Shown here: piece after piece, positions 32,466-41,904 of the stretch
How the letters are laid out: each line of letters opens with the position of its first letter
How positions within the stretch are numbered: position 1 is the first letter of the stretch
Assembly: GCF_005502885.1 (NCBI RefSeq)
Contig: NZ_SCMR01000012.1
Coordinates: 47,328 to 111,327 of the forward strand
Direction: 5' to 3'
Source of the DNA: Microbacterium sp. 2FI
Lineage (GTDB): Bacteria > Actinomycetota > Actinomycetes > Actinomycetales > Microbacteriaceae
Length of the DNA stretch: 64,000 nt
Program-made: the position numbers and the translations under genes
The notes under the pieces: model-generated
The model's database searches: none
What the model was told of the DNA's origin: nothing
What the model saw: only the letters and a program-made list of their open reading frames with translations

Positions 32466-33377
32466 ATGTCACGCAATAGAAGAGGGGTCGCGTACGTCGT
32501 TGTCGCGACGTCGATCGTCATCGCTTCGCTCGCCGGCACGCCGGCGCTCGCCATCGACGTCGGCGCCGATGGCTGGGGGCCGTCCACGCCCGTCTCCGGG
32601 GTGAACGCGCCGCAGGCCGATGGCTGTCCCATCGAATCCCCTGACGGTAAGAGTCTCTACATCGCCTCGACGCGCGACGGCGGGGACAACGACATCTGGG
32701 TGGCGACTCGGGAGAGCGCGGTGACCTCCTTCGGCGCACCGACCATGCTGCCCGTGCCGGTGAACAGCGGGGCGCAGGACTTCTGTCCGACCCCCCTGCC
32801 CGGCAACGTCCTGCTGTTCGTCTCCACGCGCGGCGGCACCGACGCCTACGGCACCGCAGCGTGCGGGCTCGGTGACATCTACGTGACATCGCAGGAGCCG
32901 ACCACCGGCGAGTGGGCGCCACCGCGCAACCTCGGATGCGCGCCGGACGGGCCGAACGGCCCCGGGATGGAGTACGGACCGTCGCTCGCGAGCGGGCCCG
33001 GCGGTGTGTCGCTCTACTTCTCGAGCGGCACACCGATCGGCGCCGGCGGTCAGGACATCCACGTGAGCAGGATGATCGACGACTACCGATTCACTGCCCC
33101 CGTGCCGGTCGCGGAGCTCAATGTCCCGGGTGCTGACGACGTCATGCCCAATGTGCGGCCCGGCAGTCGCGAGCTCGTCTTCGCATCCTCTCGACCCGGG
33201 AGCGCAGGCATGGACATCTACTCGTCCGTGCGCGGCCCCGACGGCACGTGGCAGCCGCCGGTGCGGCTCGGGCCGAACGTGAACACGTCGGGAGCGGAGT
33301 CGCGACCGTCCCTGTCGAGAGACGGCCACCGGCTCTACTTCGGCCGCGACGGAGACATCTACGTCGCCACCAGATAG
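32466..33377 (+). CDS. Secreted beta-propeller (PD40/TolB-like) protein
   Basis: This 303-residue protein has an N-terminal signal peptide (basic MSRNRRG, hydrophobic core 8-24, cleavage near Ala-Leu-Ala-29). The mature part contains repeated blade motifs with SPDGKSLYIASTRDGGDNDIW-like pattern (about 57-75) and later repeats near 175, 220 and 270, as in PD40/TolB-like propellers. It is secreted, with no lipobox or membrane anchor. GGGGAG lies before the ATG at 32466. It is divergent from the STAND-WD40 gene with about 120 bases between them, so the two may be co-regulated. Ligand unknown. Confidence 0.85.
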   Translation: MSRNRRGVAYVVVATSIVIASLAGTPALAIDVGADGWGPSTPVSGVNAPQADGCPIESPDGKSLYIASTRDGGDNDIWVATRESAVTSFGAPTMLPVPVNSGAQDFCPTPLPGNVLLFVSTRGGTDAYGTAACGLGDIYVTSQEPTTGEWAPPRNLGCAPDGPNGPGMEYGPSLASGPGGVSLYFSSGTPIGAGGQDIHVSRMIDDYRFTAPVPVAELNVPGADDVMPNVRPGSRELVFASSRPGSAGMDIYSSVRGPDGTWQPPVRLGPNVNTSGAESRPSLSRDGHRLYFGRDGDIYVATR

Positions 33378-33450
33378 CGCGGCCGCGGGGCGGTAGGGCG
33401 GCTGTGGACAACTTTCGGCTGGCTCCGCTGCGAATTGCGATGATGCTGAG

Positions 33451-34599
33451 GTGACCCCTCCTGCCGCCCCCGCCGCGACCCTGGTCGCGGAGCGCGTGCG
33501 TGAGCGACTGCGGGCCGAGCGGGCAGACCCGGCCCGTGATCCCGAGTTCGCGGCGCACGTCGCTCGGTCAGAAGTGCGACGTCATAACGACTTCGCGCTC
33601 GCGCGCGGACTCGCCCCGATCGACGACGAGTCGTCGTGCGTGCGGGAAGTGCTCGCCGCCGTCGCCGGCTACGGGCCGCTTCAGCCCTACCTCGACGATC
33701 CGACGGTCGAGGAGCTCTGGATCAACGCTCCCGACCGCATCTTCGTCGCCCGCGGCGGCGTATCCGAGCGGCTGCCGCTGACCCTCACCGACACCGCGGT
33801 GCGCGATCTCGTGGAGCGGATGCTGCAGTCCACGGGCCGCCGAGTGGACCTGTCGCAGCCCTTCGTCGACGCATCGCTCCCGGACGGCAGCCGCCTGCAC
33901 GTCGTGATCCCCGACATCACGCGGCGCCACTGGGCGGTCAACGTCCGGAAGTTCCTGCCGTCGTTCGGCGATCTCGACCGACTGGTGGCTGCGGGTGCGC
34001 TGGACGCGTCCGCCGCGCGGATGCTGCGTCAGGCGATGGGCGAGGGGCGCAGCATCCTGGTGTCGGGGGCGACGCATGCCGGCAAGACCACCGTGCTCGG
34101 CGCCCTCGTCGCGGCCTGTCCGCCGGATCACCGGATCGTCACGGTCGAGGAGACGTTCGAGCTCGCCGTCGCGGCGTCGGACCTCGTCGCGTTGCAGGGG
34201 CGACAGCCGAGCCTGGAAGGGACGGGGGAGGTCTCGCTTCGGCGCCTCGTGAAGGAGGCGCTGCGGATGCGGCCCGACCGCCTCGTCGTCGGCGAGGTGC
34301 GCGATGCCGAGGCCCTCGACCTGCTGCTCGCCCTCAACACCGGGGTGCCGGGCGCCGCGACCATCCACGCCAACTCGGCCCGTGAGGCGCTCGGCAAGCT
34401 GGCGGCGCTTCCGCTGCTGGCCGGACGCAACATCGATTCGGCCTTCGTCGTGCCCGCCGTCGCCGCATCCGTCGACCTGGTCGTGCACTGCGAGCGAGAC
34501 GCGTCGGGCCGTCGGCGCGTCGCCGAGATCGTGACGCCGACGGGCGTCGTGGACGGCGTCATCCAGGCGCGCACGCTCTACCGGGCGGACTCGGCATGA
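33451..34599 (+). CDS. tadA: Tad pilus secretion ATPase (TadA/CpaF-like)
   Basis: This 382-residue hexameric secretion ATPase powers Tad pilus assembly. Walker A is GATHAGKTT near residue 210, with a CpaF-type N-terminal domain (LDDPTVEELWINAPDRIF near 82), the arginine region PDRLVVGEVRDAEALDLL near 274 and GAATIHANSAREALG near 295. The GTG start lacks an obvious ribosome site and begins the operon. No TadZ/Ssd-like gene precedes it, unlike many actinobacterial Tad loci. The next gene overlaps by ATGA. Confidence 0.92.
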   Translation: MTPPAAPAATLVAERVRERLRAERADPARDPEFAAHVARSEVRRHNDFALARGLAPIDDESSCVREVLAAVAGYGPLQPYLDDPTVEELWINAPDRIFVARGGVSERLPLTLTDTAVRDLVERMLQSTGRRVDLSQPFVDASLPDGSRLHVVIPDITRRHWAVNVRKFLPSFGDLDRLVAAGALDASAARMLRQAMGEGRSILVSGATHAGKTTVLGALVAACPPDHRIVTVEETFELAVAASDLVALQGRQPSLEGTGEVSLRRLVKEALRMRPDRLVVGEVRDAEALDLLLALNTGVPGAATIHANSAREALGKLAALPLLAGRNIDSAFVVPAVAASVDLVVHCERDASGRRRVAEIVTPTGVVDGVIQARTLYRADSA

Positions 34600-35453
34600 C
34601 CTTTGTCTGGGGCGCTGTGCTCGCCGCCGGGATCCTGCTCGCACTGTCGCCGTGGCTGTGGCCGGCGGGTGCCGCGCGGCCGGCGCGCGTCGAAAGCGGG
34701 CGGCTCGCCCGGTTGCTGGCGGGCGCCGGACTCTCGCGGATCGCACCGGGCTCGATCGTGATGATCGCCGTGTGCGCCGCGATGGTCGCTGCGGCCGTCG
34801 CGTGGCTGCTGACGCAGGTGGGCGCGCTGACACTGGTCGCCGCGGCGGCGGGGGCTTTGGCTCCGTTCGCCTGGCTGCGTGCACGGCGTGGGAAGCTCGT
34901 CCGCTCGCGCCGCGCCCTCTGGCCGGACGTCTGCGACCTGCTCATCGCGTCCGTGCGGGCCGGCATGTCGCTGCCTGACGCCGTCGCGAGCCTCGCGGAC
35001 TCGGCTCCGGTCGAGCTGCGGCCGGCGTTCGCCGCGTTCGGGAGGGATGCGGCGGCATCCGGTCATTTCGATTCGAGCGCCGCCCGACTCAAGAACCTGC
35101 TCGCCGACCCCGTCGCGGATCGCATCATCGAAACCCTCCGCATGGCTCGCCAGGTGGGCGGAACCGAGCTCACCACGGTCCTGCGCTCACTCGCCGCTTC
35201 TGTACGCGCAGACGCCGCGCTCCGGGCCGAGGTCGAGTCGCGCCAGTCATGGATCCACGGCGCGGCGGTGCTCGGGGTGGCTGCGCCGTGGGTGATCCTG
35301 GCGATGCTCGCGATGCGCCCTGAAGGGGCCAGCGCCTACGGCAGCCCCGAAGGGGTGACGCTCATCCTCGCGGGCGCCGCTGTCTCGTTCGTCGCATTCC
35401 GGGTCATGCTGCGCATCGGGCGGCTTCCCGAGCCCCGGCGGTGGATCGGATGA
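34596..35453 (+). CDS. tadB: Tad pilus platform protein TadB-like
   Basis: This 285-residue membrane protein has a type II secretion F domain (about 115-235) between N-terminal helices (about 3-22, 50-88) and C-terminal helices (about 226-275). It forms the inner-membrane platform on which TadA acts. Both ends overlap neighbouring genes by ATGA, showing tight operon coupling. Confidence 0.88.
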   Translation: MTFVWGAVLAAGILLALSPWLWPAGAARPARVESGRLARLLAGAGLSRIAPGSIVMIAVCAAMVAAAVAWLLTQVGALTLVAAAAGALAPFAWLRARRGKLVRSRRALWPDVCDLLIASVRAGMSLPDAVASLADSAPVELRPAFAAFGRDAAASGHFDSSAARLKNLLADPVADRIIETLRMARQVGGTELTTVLRSLAASVRADAALRAEVESRQSWIHGAAVLGVAAPWVILAMLAMRPEGASAYGSPEGVTLILAGAAVSFVAFRVMLRIGRLPEPRRWIG

Positions 35454-36382
35454 GCGCGTTCGCCGTCGACGCCGCAGCCGCGGCGGTCGTGCTCGGCACG
35501 GCGCTTGGCGTCGGCGTCTGGATGCTGCTCTCGCTCGCGCCGCGGTGGGCGGCGCCGACGCTCGCGCGCCGCATCGCACCATACCTGCGCGACATCACCG
35601 ATCCGCGCGGCATCTCGCTCGGCCAGGCGGCGTCCGGCGCGGGGTGGCGCATCGCGTGGCACGACGTTCGCGACCGCTTCGTGCGCGTGGCCGGCACCGA
35701 CGCCTCGGTCGATCGACGCCTCCGCCAGGCGGCGTGGGCGATGGATGCCGCCGCGTTCCGCGGCCGGCAGCTCGCGTGGGCGATCGGCGGTGTCGCCGCA
35801 GGCGGTGTGCTCGCGGTGGCACTCGTGCTCGCCGGGCGGGGATCACCCGCGCTCGGTCTGCTGCCCCCGATCATGGGTGTCGTCTTCGCGGTCGGCGTCG
35901 ATGCCGTGCTCACGCGAGCCGCGGCGGCCCGCATCGCGCGGATCGAGGAGGAGCTGCCCACCGTCCTGGAATTCCTTGCTCTGTGCCTGTCGGCCGGCGA
36001 GGGCATCTTCGACTCGCTCCGCCGCGTCGGCGATGCCGGTGCGGGCGAGCTCACCACCGAGCTGCGCGGCGTCGTTGTCGCGGTCGGCACCGGCTCTTCC
36101 CTCCCCGAGGCGCTCGCGCGGCTCTCGTCGCGGCTGGAGATCCCCGCACTCTCACGCGGCATCGACCAGCTCGTGGCGGCGATCGACCGCGGAGCCCCGC
36201 TCGCCGCAGTGCTCCACGCCCAGGCGCTCGACGCCCGGGAAGACGCGAAGCGCACCCTCATCGAACGAGCCGGGCGCTCAGAGATCTTCATGCTCATCCC
36301 GCTCGTCTTCCTGATCCTGCCGTTGAGCGTCTTGTTCGCGGTGTTCCCCGGCATCTTCATGCTTCGACTCGGAATCGGCTGA
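35450..36382 (+). CDS. tadC: Tad pilus platform protein TadC-like
   Basis: This 310-residue second platform protein has a T2SF domain (ELPTVLEFLALCLSAGEGIFDSL near 170) and three to four membrane helices, ending in the typical LIPLVFLILPLSVLFAVFPG helix. The start at 35450 overlaps the tadB stop. A 21-base gap with AGAAGGAG separates it from the pilin-like gene. Confidence 0.9.
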   Translation: MSAFAVDAAAAAVVLGTALGVGVWMLLSLAPRWAAPTLARRIAPYLRDITDPRGISLGQAASGAGWRIAWHDVRDRFVRVAGTDASVDRRLRQAAWAMDAAAFRGRQLAWAIGGVAAGGVLAVALVLAGRGSPALGLLPPIMGVVFAVGVDAVLTRAAAARIARIEEELPTVLEFLALCLSAGEGIFDSLRRVGDAGAGELTTELRGVVVAVGTGSSLPEALARLSSRLEIPALSRGIDQLVAAIDRGAPLAAVLHAQALDAREDAKRTLIERAGRSEIFMLIPLVFLILPLSVLFAVFPGIFMLRLGIG

Positions 36383-36403
36383 AAGGCCAGAAGGAGAAAC
36401 CCC

Positions 36404-36616
36404 ATGCTGCGAAACTGGATCGCCCGGCTCGGTCGCGTCGCTGACGCGGCCCGTGGCTCGGCAAGCGACCTGCTCGAGGATGAGCGCGGTGACGTGCCCG
36501 GCTGGGTGCTGATCACGCTCATGACCGCGGGCCTGGTCGTGCTGATCTGGGCACTTGCCGGACCCGCCCTCGCCGGGCTCTTCGAGCAGGCGATCTCGAG
36601 CGTCGCCGGCATCTGA
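36404..36616 (+). CDS. Small Flp-pilin-like protein
   Basis: This 70-residue protein has a basic N-terminus, the segment LLEDERGDVPGW and then a hydrophobic helix (about 33-60). The layout fits a short Flp/Tad prepilin in which processing would occur just before the helix, although the classical Gly/Glu site is replaced here by a GDVPGW stretch. An AGAAGGAG ribosome site precedes the ATG. It lies between tadC and the TadE-like genes, the usual pilin position. Confidence 0.75.
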   Translation: MLRNWIARLGRVADAARGSASDLLEDERGDVPGWVLITLMTAGLVVLIWALAGPALAGLFEQAISSVAGI

Positions 36617-36619
36617 GCC

Positions 36620-37030
36620 GTGCGTCGTCTCCGCTCGCGACTGCGCGCGGCAGCGGCAGGCGACGAGGGATCGAGTCCGGTCGAGTTCATCCTCGTGGGC
36701 ACGATGCTGACCGTCCTCACTCTCGCGGTGCTGCAGCTGGGCCTCTCGATCCATGTGCGCAATGTGGTGCATGATGCGGCCGTCGAGGGTGCGTACCATG
36801 CGGCGCTCGCCGACACGTCGCTCGCCGAGGGGTCGCAGCGCACGCGCGAGATCGTGGCGCGCGCGGTCGGGTCGGAGTATGCGACCTCGGTGTCGGCGCG
36901 GGAGTCGGCTGCCCTCGGCCACCGCACCGTCGCGATCACGGTGCGGGCGACGCTGCCGCTGGTCGGACTGCTGGGTGCCCCGCGATCGCTGGAGGTGGTC
37001 GCGCATGCGCCGATCGAATCCTTCGACTGA
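36620..37030 (+). CDS. TadE-like minor pilin protein
   Basis: This 136-residue protein has the TadE motif GSSPVEFILVGTMLTVL (about 17-33), a basic N-terminal tail and one membrane helix, followed by a periplasm-facing domain. It probably matures and joins the pilus as a pseudopilin. GTG start, three bases after the preceding stop. The next gene overlaps its 3' end by 26 bases. Confidence 0.82.
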   Translation: MRRLRSRLRAAAAGDEGSSPVEFILVGTMLTVLTLAVLQLGLSIHVRNVVHDAAVEGAYHAALADTSLAEGSQRTREIVARAVGSEYATSVSARESAALGHRTVAITVRATLPLVGLLGAPRSLEVVAHAPIESFD

Positions 37031-37475
37031 CCCGGAAGACGACCCCGAGCGGGGGTCGGCCGCGCTCGAGTTCCTCGTCGTCGGGATGCTCCTCCTCGTT
37101 CCGCTGGTCTATCTGATCGTCACCCTCGGGCTCATCCAGGGCGGCGCGCTCGGCGTCGAAGCCGGTGCCCGCCACGTAGCGCGCGCGGTTGCGACCGCCG
37201 TCGATGCGGACGAGGCGCGCGATCGCGCCGACCTGGTCGTCGCGTCCGTCGTGCGGGAGTACGGTCTCGACGGCTCGCGGACCACCGTCGAGACACGCTG
37301 CCGCCCTGCGGGGGCGACCTGTCCGCGTGCGGGGGCGACGCTGGTCGTGACGCTTCGCACCACGGTCGCCCTGCCGCTCGTGCCGCCGGTGCTCGGGCTC
37401 GACCGGCTCGCGAGCATTCCCGTCGAGTCGACGACGGTGCACAAGGTCTCGCGCGTGTGGGGGAGTGGATCGTGA
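37005..37475 (+). CDS. TadE/TadF-like pilus protein
   Basis: This 156-residue protein has the TadE motif RGSAALEFLVVGMLLLVPLVYL (about residues 16-37), with two Cys residues near 100-106 in the outside domain. The ATG at 37005 lies inside the previous gene and has GGAGG about ten bases upstream. Its stop overlaps the GTG of the next gene by three bases. Confidence 0.82.
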   Translation: MRRSNPSTDPEDDPERGSAALEFLVVGMLLLVPLVYLIVTLGLIQGGALGVEAGARHVARAVATAVDADEARDRADLVVASVVREYGLDGSRTTVETRCRPAGATCPRAGATLVVTLRTTVALPLVPPVLGLDRLASIPVESTTVHKVSRVWGSGS

Positions 37476-37891
37476 AGCGCCGGCGCCGGCCCGACGACGA
37501 GGGCAGCGTTCTGATCCTCACCCTCGGCTTCGCCGTGCTTGCGCTCGCCGTGGTGCTCGTCTGCGTCGACGCGACAAGTCTGTACCTCGCACAGAAGCGT
37601 CTCGACGCGGTGGCGGATGCTGCGGCCCTCGCCGCCGCCGACGGTTTCACGTTCGAGGTGGTCGGCGATGCGGCGGTCGCGACGCTCACGCGCGACGGGA
37701 TCGAGACTCAGGCCCGGGCGATCGTCGACGAGGTCGGCGGGGATGTCGCGCTCGTCGCGGCAGACACTCCCGACGGTGTCTCGGCACGCGTCACCGTCGC
37801 GGGTGCCTGGCGACCGCCAGTGCTCACGATCCTCGTTCCGGACGGGATCGCGCTCGAGGCGACGGCGACGAGCCGCACCGCGCTGCGCTAG
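37472..37891 (+). CDS. TadG-like (Flp pilus assembly) protein
   Basis: This 139-residue protein has the TadG/TadE-like N-terminal segment DEGSVLILTLGFAVLALAVVL with the motif AQKRLDAVADAAALAAADG typical of TadG-like proteins. It is a minor pilus or assembly protein at the membrane. The GTG at 37472 has GGGGAG upstream and overlaps the previous stop (GTGA); another GTG 15 bases upstream is possible. It closes the seven-gene Tad operon. Confidence 0.82.
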   Translation: MKRRRRPDDEGSVLILTLGFAVLALAVVLVCVDATSLYLAQKRLDAVADAAALAAADGFTFEVVGDAAVATLTRDGIETQARAIVDEVGGDVALVAADTPDGVSARVTVAGAWRPPVLTILVPDGIALEATATSRTALR

Positions 37892-37917
37892 CTCCGAAGA
37901 GCCGGCGCAGCGCGGTG
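37876..37917. terminator. Hairpin between the Tad operon and the convergent subtilase gene
   Basis: Bases 37876-37887 and 37906-37917 form a perfect 12-bp stem around an 18-base loop that holds the stop of the last Tad gene. The convergent subtilase gene ends at 37926, so it may end both transcripts. Confidence 0.6.
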
Positions 37918-37925
37918 AGATCTGC

Positions 37926-40900
37926 TCAGCGCCGTCCTGATCCCTTCACCGCGGTCACCTCGATCGCGCGCACGATCTCCTGCGACAACGTGCTGCCGGC
38001 GGCATCCGTCGCCGTCACCCGCAGGTCGACCCACCCGCCGCGATCGGCGACCGGCAGCTGCGCGGTGTAAGCGCTCACGAACGAGCGACCCGTGGCGAAG
38101 ATCGTCGGCGGCACCTCGGTCGCCCCGTCCGGCGCGTCCGTGGCTGTCGGCGACAGGGCCACCGGCATCCATTCTCCGTCGGCGGAGCGCACCTCGAGGG
38201 TGGCCGCGGTGATCCGATCTGCGCCGTCGGCGCCGCCGACGTGGCCGAGCTCGAGCCGCAGCGGCACGGGGGCGCCCTTGCGGCGCCCGTCGCCGACCCG
38301 GCCGTCGTCGCCCAGCGCGACGTCGTAGTACGCCTGGATCATCGGCAGGAACCTCGACGAGTAGTCGTCGGCGGCACCTTCGGATGCGAAGGTCCACTCG
38401 GTCGTCGTCTTCGTCGATGACGGGACACGCGAGCCGTCGTGGGTCGCCGTGTTGACCACGCGCAGCTCGGTCGATCCGTCGGGAAGGCCCCACACGGTCG
38501 CGCCCTGGTACTCCGACGATGCCCGCAGCTCGCCGTCGACGTAGATGTCGGTGAGCTGGGCGATGCCGGTGTGGCCGGCGAAGACGTCGAAGGTGCCGGT
38601 GTGGAGGGCGTCGCCGCCGTCGGACCACGACGGCAGGTTGATCTGCGCGACATCGCCCGAGCGATGGGGCGCCCAGTAGCCGGGTCCGACGTTCGGTCGC
38701 ACGATCCCACCGAAGTAGCTCGCGTCGGTGCGCTCGCCGGGCTGGTAGGTGCGCCGGGTGTCGCGGATCTGCCAGCCGCCGGAAGTGAGTGTCGCATCCT
38801 GGTACCAGGCGATCTGGTCGGTGCTGACCCACTCGGTGCGCTCGAGCCCGCGCGTGGCGCGCGTGGGGTAGCCGAGACCGTGTGCGACTCCGGGGGCGAA
38901 GTCGTAGCGGAACTCGCCCACCTCACCCGGCTCGCCGTAGTACGTCGTGTCGACGCGGGCGAGACCCTGCGGCGCGTAGGCGAGGTCCGTCGGGATCTCG
39001 CCGTCGCTGTAGCGGGCGACGTCCCAGATCGCATCCGAGTTCGCGATGCCGGTCGCCGTCAGCACGACGGCGCGCTGCGCCAACGCCGTCAGCAGCGCCC
39101 GGCCTTGGATCCCGCTGAGCGAGGCGACGGGAATCTGCGCCGGAGTCGTGTAGTCCTCCTCCGATCCCACCCACTCGCTCAGCTCGCCGTCGGCGTCGTT
39201 GACGACGATCAGCAGCGTCGCTCCGGCCGCCGCGGCGTTCGCCGCCCGAGTGCCGGGGGAGACGGCATCCGATCGCGTGACGACGGCGACGCGGCCCTTC
39301 GCGTCGATCGCCGCGAACTCGTCCGCGCTGCCCGCGCCCACAGAGATCGCGCGGCCCCGCGCGACGCCGTCGAGGAAGGTCGAACCGGCCTGCGCGATCA
39401 CGTCGAGGCCGTCGCGGCCGTTCGCGACGGTCAGCGTCGGCTTCTGCAGGCGCCACCGGGTCGTGAAGTCGAAGTCGGCCTCGGTCGCTGTGAGCGGCTG
39501 AGCCCACAGCTCATCGACCCACACCGGCATCATGGCGCTGCCGGCGAAGCCGTCGGCGGTGTAATCCATGCGGCGGAACGACGGCTCGAGACCCCTCGTA
39601 CCCACATCGACCGTGATCTGCTCCGCGCTACGCGCATCGAGCGCGACCGTGCGCGGGGCGTCGAGCACCACGTCCGGGTCGCCGACGAGCACCGTGGCGA
39701 CCGTGTCGGGGGTGCGCGCCAGCTCCATGAAGGACATCGCCGCGTAGGTTCCTCCGGGCAGGCGCAGGGTCGTCTCACCATCGACCGCGATCGGCGAGAA
39801 CCACCCGGTCTCGGCGTTCCACAGCCACGCGTACGTCAGAGTCGGCTCGCCCGCGAAGTCGGTCGCGGTGAGGGTGAGGTCGTACCGCTCGGCCTCGGCG
39901 ATCGTGCCCAGCGCGGTGCGCGCGACGGGTGCGCCATCGATCGAGGCGACGAGGGCACCTGAGAGCTGCGTACCGGCCGGAACCGTTGCCGGATCGACCG
40001 TGAGGGTCACGGCACGCGTCTCGCCTGCCGGAATCGTCAGGGACTCGGCATCCATCACCAGCGAAGCGGATGCCGACGTCGTCGTCATCGGGATCATGCC
40101 GCCCGAGCCGGGCGTGGTGTCTTCGAGGGTCGCGGTGAGGTCGATCGTCATCTCGGCGTCGCTGCGGTTGGCGTACTCGATCGTGCGCGACACCGGCGCC
40201 GGGGTCTCACCCCACGCGAGCATGCCGAAGTCACCAGATCCCGACGCGACGACGGGCGCCTGGACGGCGGCGTCGACGTCGAGGAGCCCCGAGCCCGCCT
40301 GGTAGGGCGTGAGACCGAGATCGGCGGCGCTGCTGGTGAGCGTTGCCTTCAGCTGGGCCGCGGTGTACTCCGGGTGACGCTGCTTGAGGATCGCAGCGGC
40401 GCCGGCGACATGGGGCGTCGCCATCGACGTGCCGCTCAACGCGATGTAGGAGCCCTCGCCGCCGCTGTCGGCCGACCGCGCCGCGGTGACGTCGTTGCCG
40501 GGACCGGTGAGGTCGGGTTTGAGGGCGCCGGAGCGGAAGAGCGGACCCTGGCTCGAGAACCACGAGAGGGCGCCGGTGGGGTCGTCGACCGAGCCGACCG
40601 TGAGGGCGGACGCGGCAGACCCGGGCGAGCCGATCGTCTCGGGCGAGCTCGCATTGCCGGCGGCGACGATGAACAGCGCCCCGGTCTCGGCCGAGATCGT
40701 GTTGAGCGCCTCGGCCATGAGGTCGGTGCCGTCCGAGCCCTGTTGCGAGCCGAGGCTCATCGACACGATCGGGGCGCGTTCGCCGGCCCACTCCATCGCG
40801 GCGATGATCCACGAGTCCTGGCCGAATCCGTCTGCGCCGAGCACCTTGCCGACGAGGAGGTCGGCGTCATCGGCGACACCGCGGTGCCCTCCGTCGCTCG

Positions 40901-41786
40901 CGGCGCCGCTGCCGGCGATCGTCGAGGCGACGTGGGTGCCGTGGCCGTTGGGATCGGCGGCGACGTCTTCGCCGGGCACGAAGCTCGTCGAGTCGCTCGA
41001 CACGCGGCCGGCGAGGTCGGGGTGGGTGTCGTCGTAGCCGGTGTCGAGGACGGCGACGGTGACGCCGTCGCCGGTGTAGCCGAGTGCCCACGCCTCGGGC
41101 GCGTCGACGTACGGCACGCTCGAATCGAGGGTGGCGCGCACCTTGCCGTCCAGGTGGATCGCGGAGATTCCGCCCGCCAGCGCAGGGCCGCTCGAGAAGG
41201 CACGCGCCTGCGGGCGCGTCAGCTCATCCCACAGCGCCTCGGCGTCGGCATGGGCGGCGGTTCCGGCGGTCGCATCGACGCTCGGCAGTGCGGTCGTGAG
41301 GTCGATGCCCGGCAGGGGCGCCGCGTATCGCGCGGCATACCCTGCAGCGGTGCCGGCCCGTTCGACGATGATCGGCGTCGCGTCGACCGAGGCGTCGTCG
41401 TAGCCGTAGTCGATGAGCTTGGTGACGTTGAAGAGGTCGCCGTCCAGCGCGCCCGATGCGACGAACGGCATCGCCTCGTCGGGGATCACGTGCAGGTCGC
41501 CACCGACCTCGATCGTGCGGACGCCGGCGCCGGGGTCGGCGGTGACGACCTCGACGGCGCGCTCGCCGCCCGCCAACTCGGTCACCGTGACGCGGTCGCC
41601 GGTGAGAAGGGTGACCGTCACGGGAGCGGAGCCGTCGGAGCCGGTGAGGGCGGCTGGACGGGGCGTGGGGGCGGGTGCACCGGCAGCGGGCAGAGCCGCG
41701 CCGACGCCGGCGATGCCGATCGCGAGGCCGCTCGTGACGGCGACGATCGCGCGGACGCGATGGCGGGTGGGATGTGATCGTGGCAT
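37926..41786 (-). CDS. Secreted S8 (subtilisin-like) peptidase, 1,286 residues
   Basis: The protein starts with a signal peptide (basic N-terminus, hydrophobic 12-36, Ala-rich cleavage zone). An N-terminal domain begins with VTVTLLTGDRVTVTE (about 56-70). The subtilase domain has Asp248 (AVLDTGYDD), His282 (NGHGTHVAS) and Ser454 (LSGTSMATPH). A protease-associated-like domain lies at about 820-930, and beta-rich regions fill the rest. The size and layout are those of the large extracellular S8 peptidases of Microbacteriaceae. GAGAGG lies about 11 bases before the ATG. A divergent TrmB/LuxR-type regulator gene adjoins it and may control it. No anchor is visible. Confidence 0.92.
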   Translation of the reverse strand: MPRSHPTRHRVRAIVAVTSGLAIGIAGVGAALPAAGAPAPTPRPAALTGSDGSAPVTVTLLTGDRVTVTELAGGERAVEVVTADPGAGVRTIEVGGDLHVIPDEAMPFVASGALDGDLFNVTKLIDYGYDDASVDATPIIVERAGTAAGYAARYAAPLPGIDLTTALPSVDATAGTAAHADAEALWDELTRPQARAFSSGPALAGGISAIHLDGKVRATLDSSVPYVDAPEAWALGYTGDGVTVAVLDTGYDDTHPDLAGRVSSDSTSFVPGEDVAADPNGHGTHVASTIAGSGAASDGGHRGVADDADLLVGKVLGADGFGQDSWIIAAMEWAGERAPIVSMSLGSQQGSDGTDLMAEALNTISAETGALFIVAAGNASSPETIGSPGSAASALTVGSVDDPTGALSWFSSQGPLFRSGALKPDLTGPGNDVTAARSADSGGEGSYIALSGTSMATPHVAGAAAILKQRHPEYTAAQLKATLTSSAADLGLTPYQAGSGLLDVDAAVQAPVVASGSGDFGMLAWGETPAPVSRTIEYANRSDAEMTIDLTATLEDTTPGSGGMIPMTTTSASASLVMDAESLTIPAGETRAVTLTVDPATVPAGTQLSGALVASIDGAPVARTALGTIAEAERYDLTLTATDFAGEPTLTYAWLWNAETGWFSPIAVDGETTLRLPGGTYAAMSFMELARTPDTVATVLVGDPDVVLDAPRTVALDARSAEQITVDVGTRGLEPSFRRMDYTADGFAGSAMMPVWVDELWAQPLTATEADFDFTTRWRLQKPTLTVANGRDGLDVIAQAGSTFLDGVARGRAISVGAGSADEFAAIDAKGRVAVVTRSDAVSPGTRAANAAAAGATLLIVVNDADGELSEWVGSEEDYTTPAQIPVASLSGIQGRALLTALAQRAVVLTATGIANSDAIWDVARYSDGEIPTDLAYAPQGLARVDTTYYGEPGEVGEFRYDFAPGVAHGLGYPTRATRGLERTEWVSTDQIAWYQDATLTSGGWQIRDTRRTYQPGERTDASYFGGIVRPNVGPGYWAPHRSGDVAQINLPSWSDGGDALHTGTFDVFAGHTGIAQLTDIYVDGELRASSEYQGATVWGLPDGSTELRVVNTATHDGSRVPSSTKTTTEWTFASEGAADDYSSRFLPMIQAYYDVALGDDGRVGDGRRKGAPVPLRLELGHVGGADGADRITAATLEVRSADGEWMPVALSPTATDAPDGATEVPPTIFATGRSFVSAYTAQLPVADRGGWVDLRVTATDAAGSTLSQEIVRAIEVTAVKGSGRR

Positions 41787-41904
41787 TCGTGAGCCTCTCG
41801 GGGGATAGGGGATCTGTCACGAACTTCTCACGCCGCTCGCCTAGGGTGGTGGCGGAGAAGTGCCATGGCTACCTTCCGCCACGGCCGGGCGAAGGAACGA
41901 TCGC

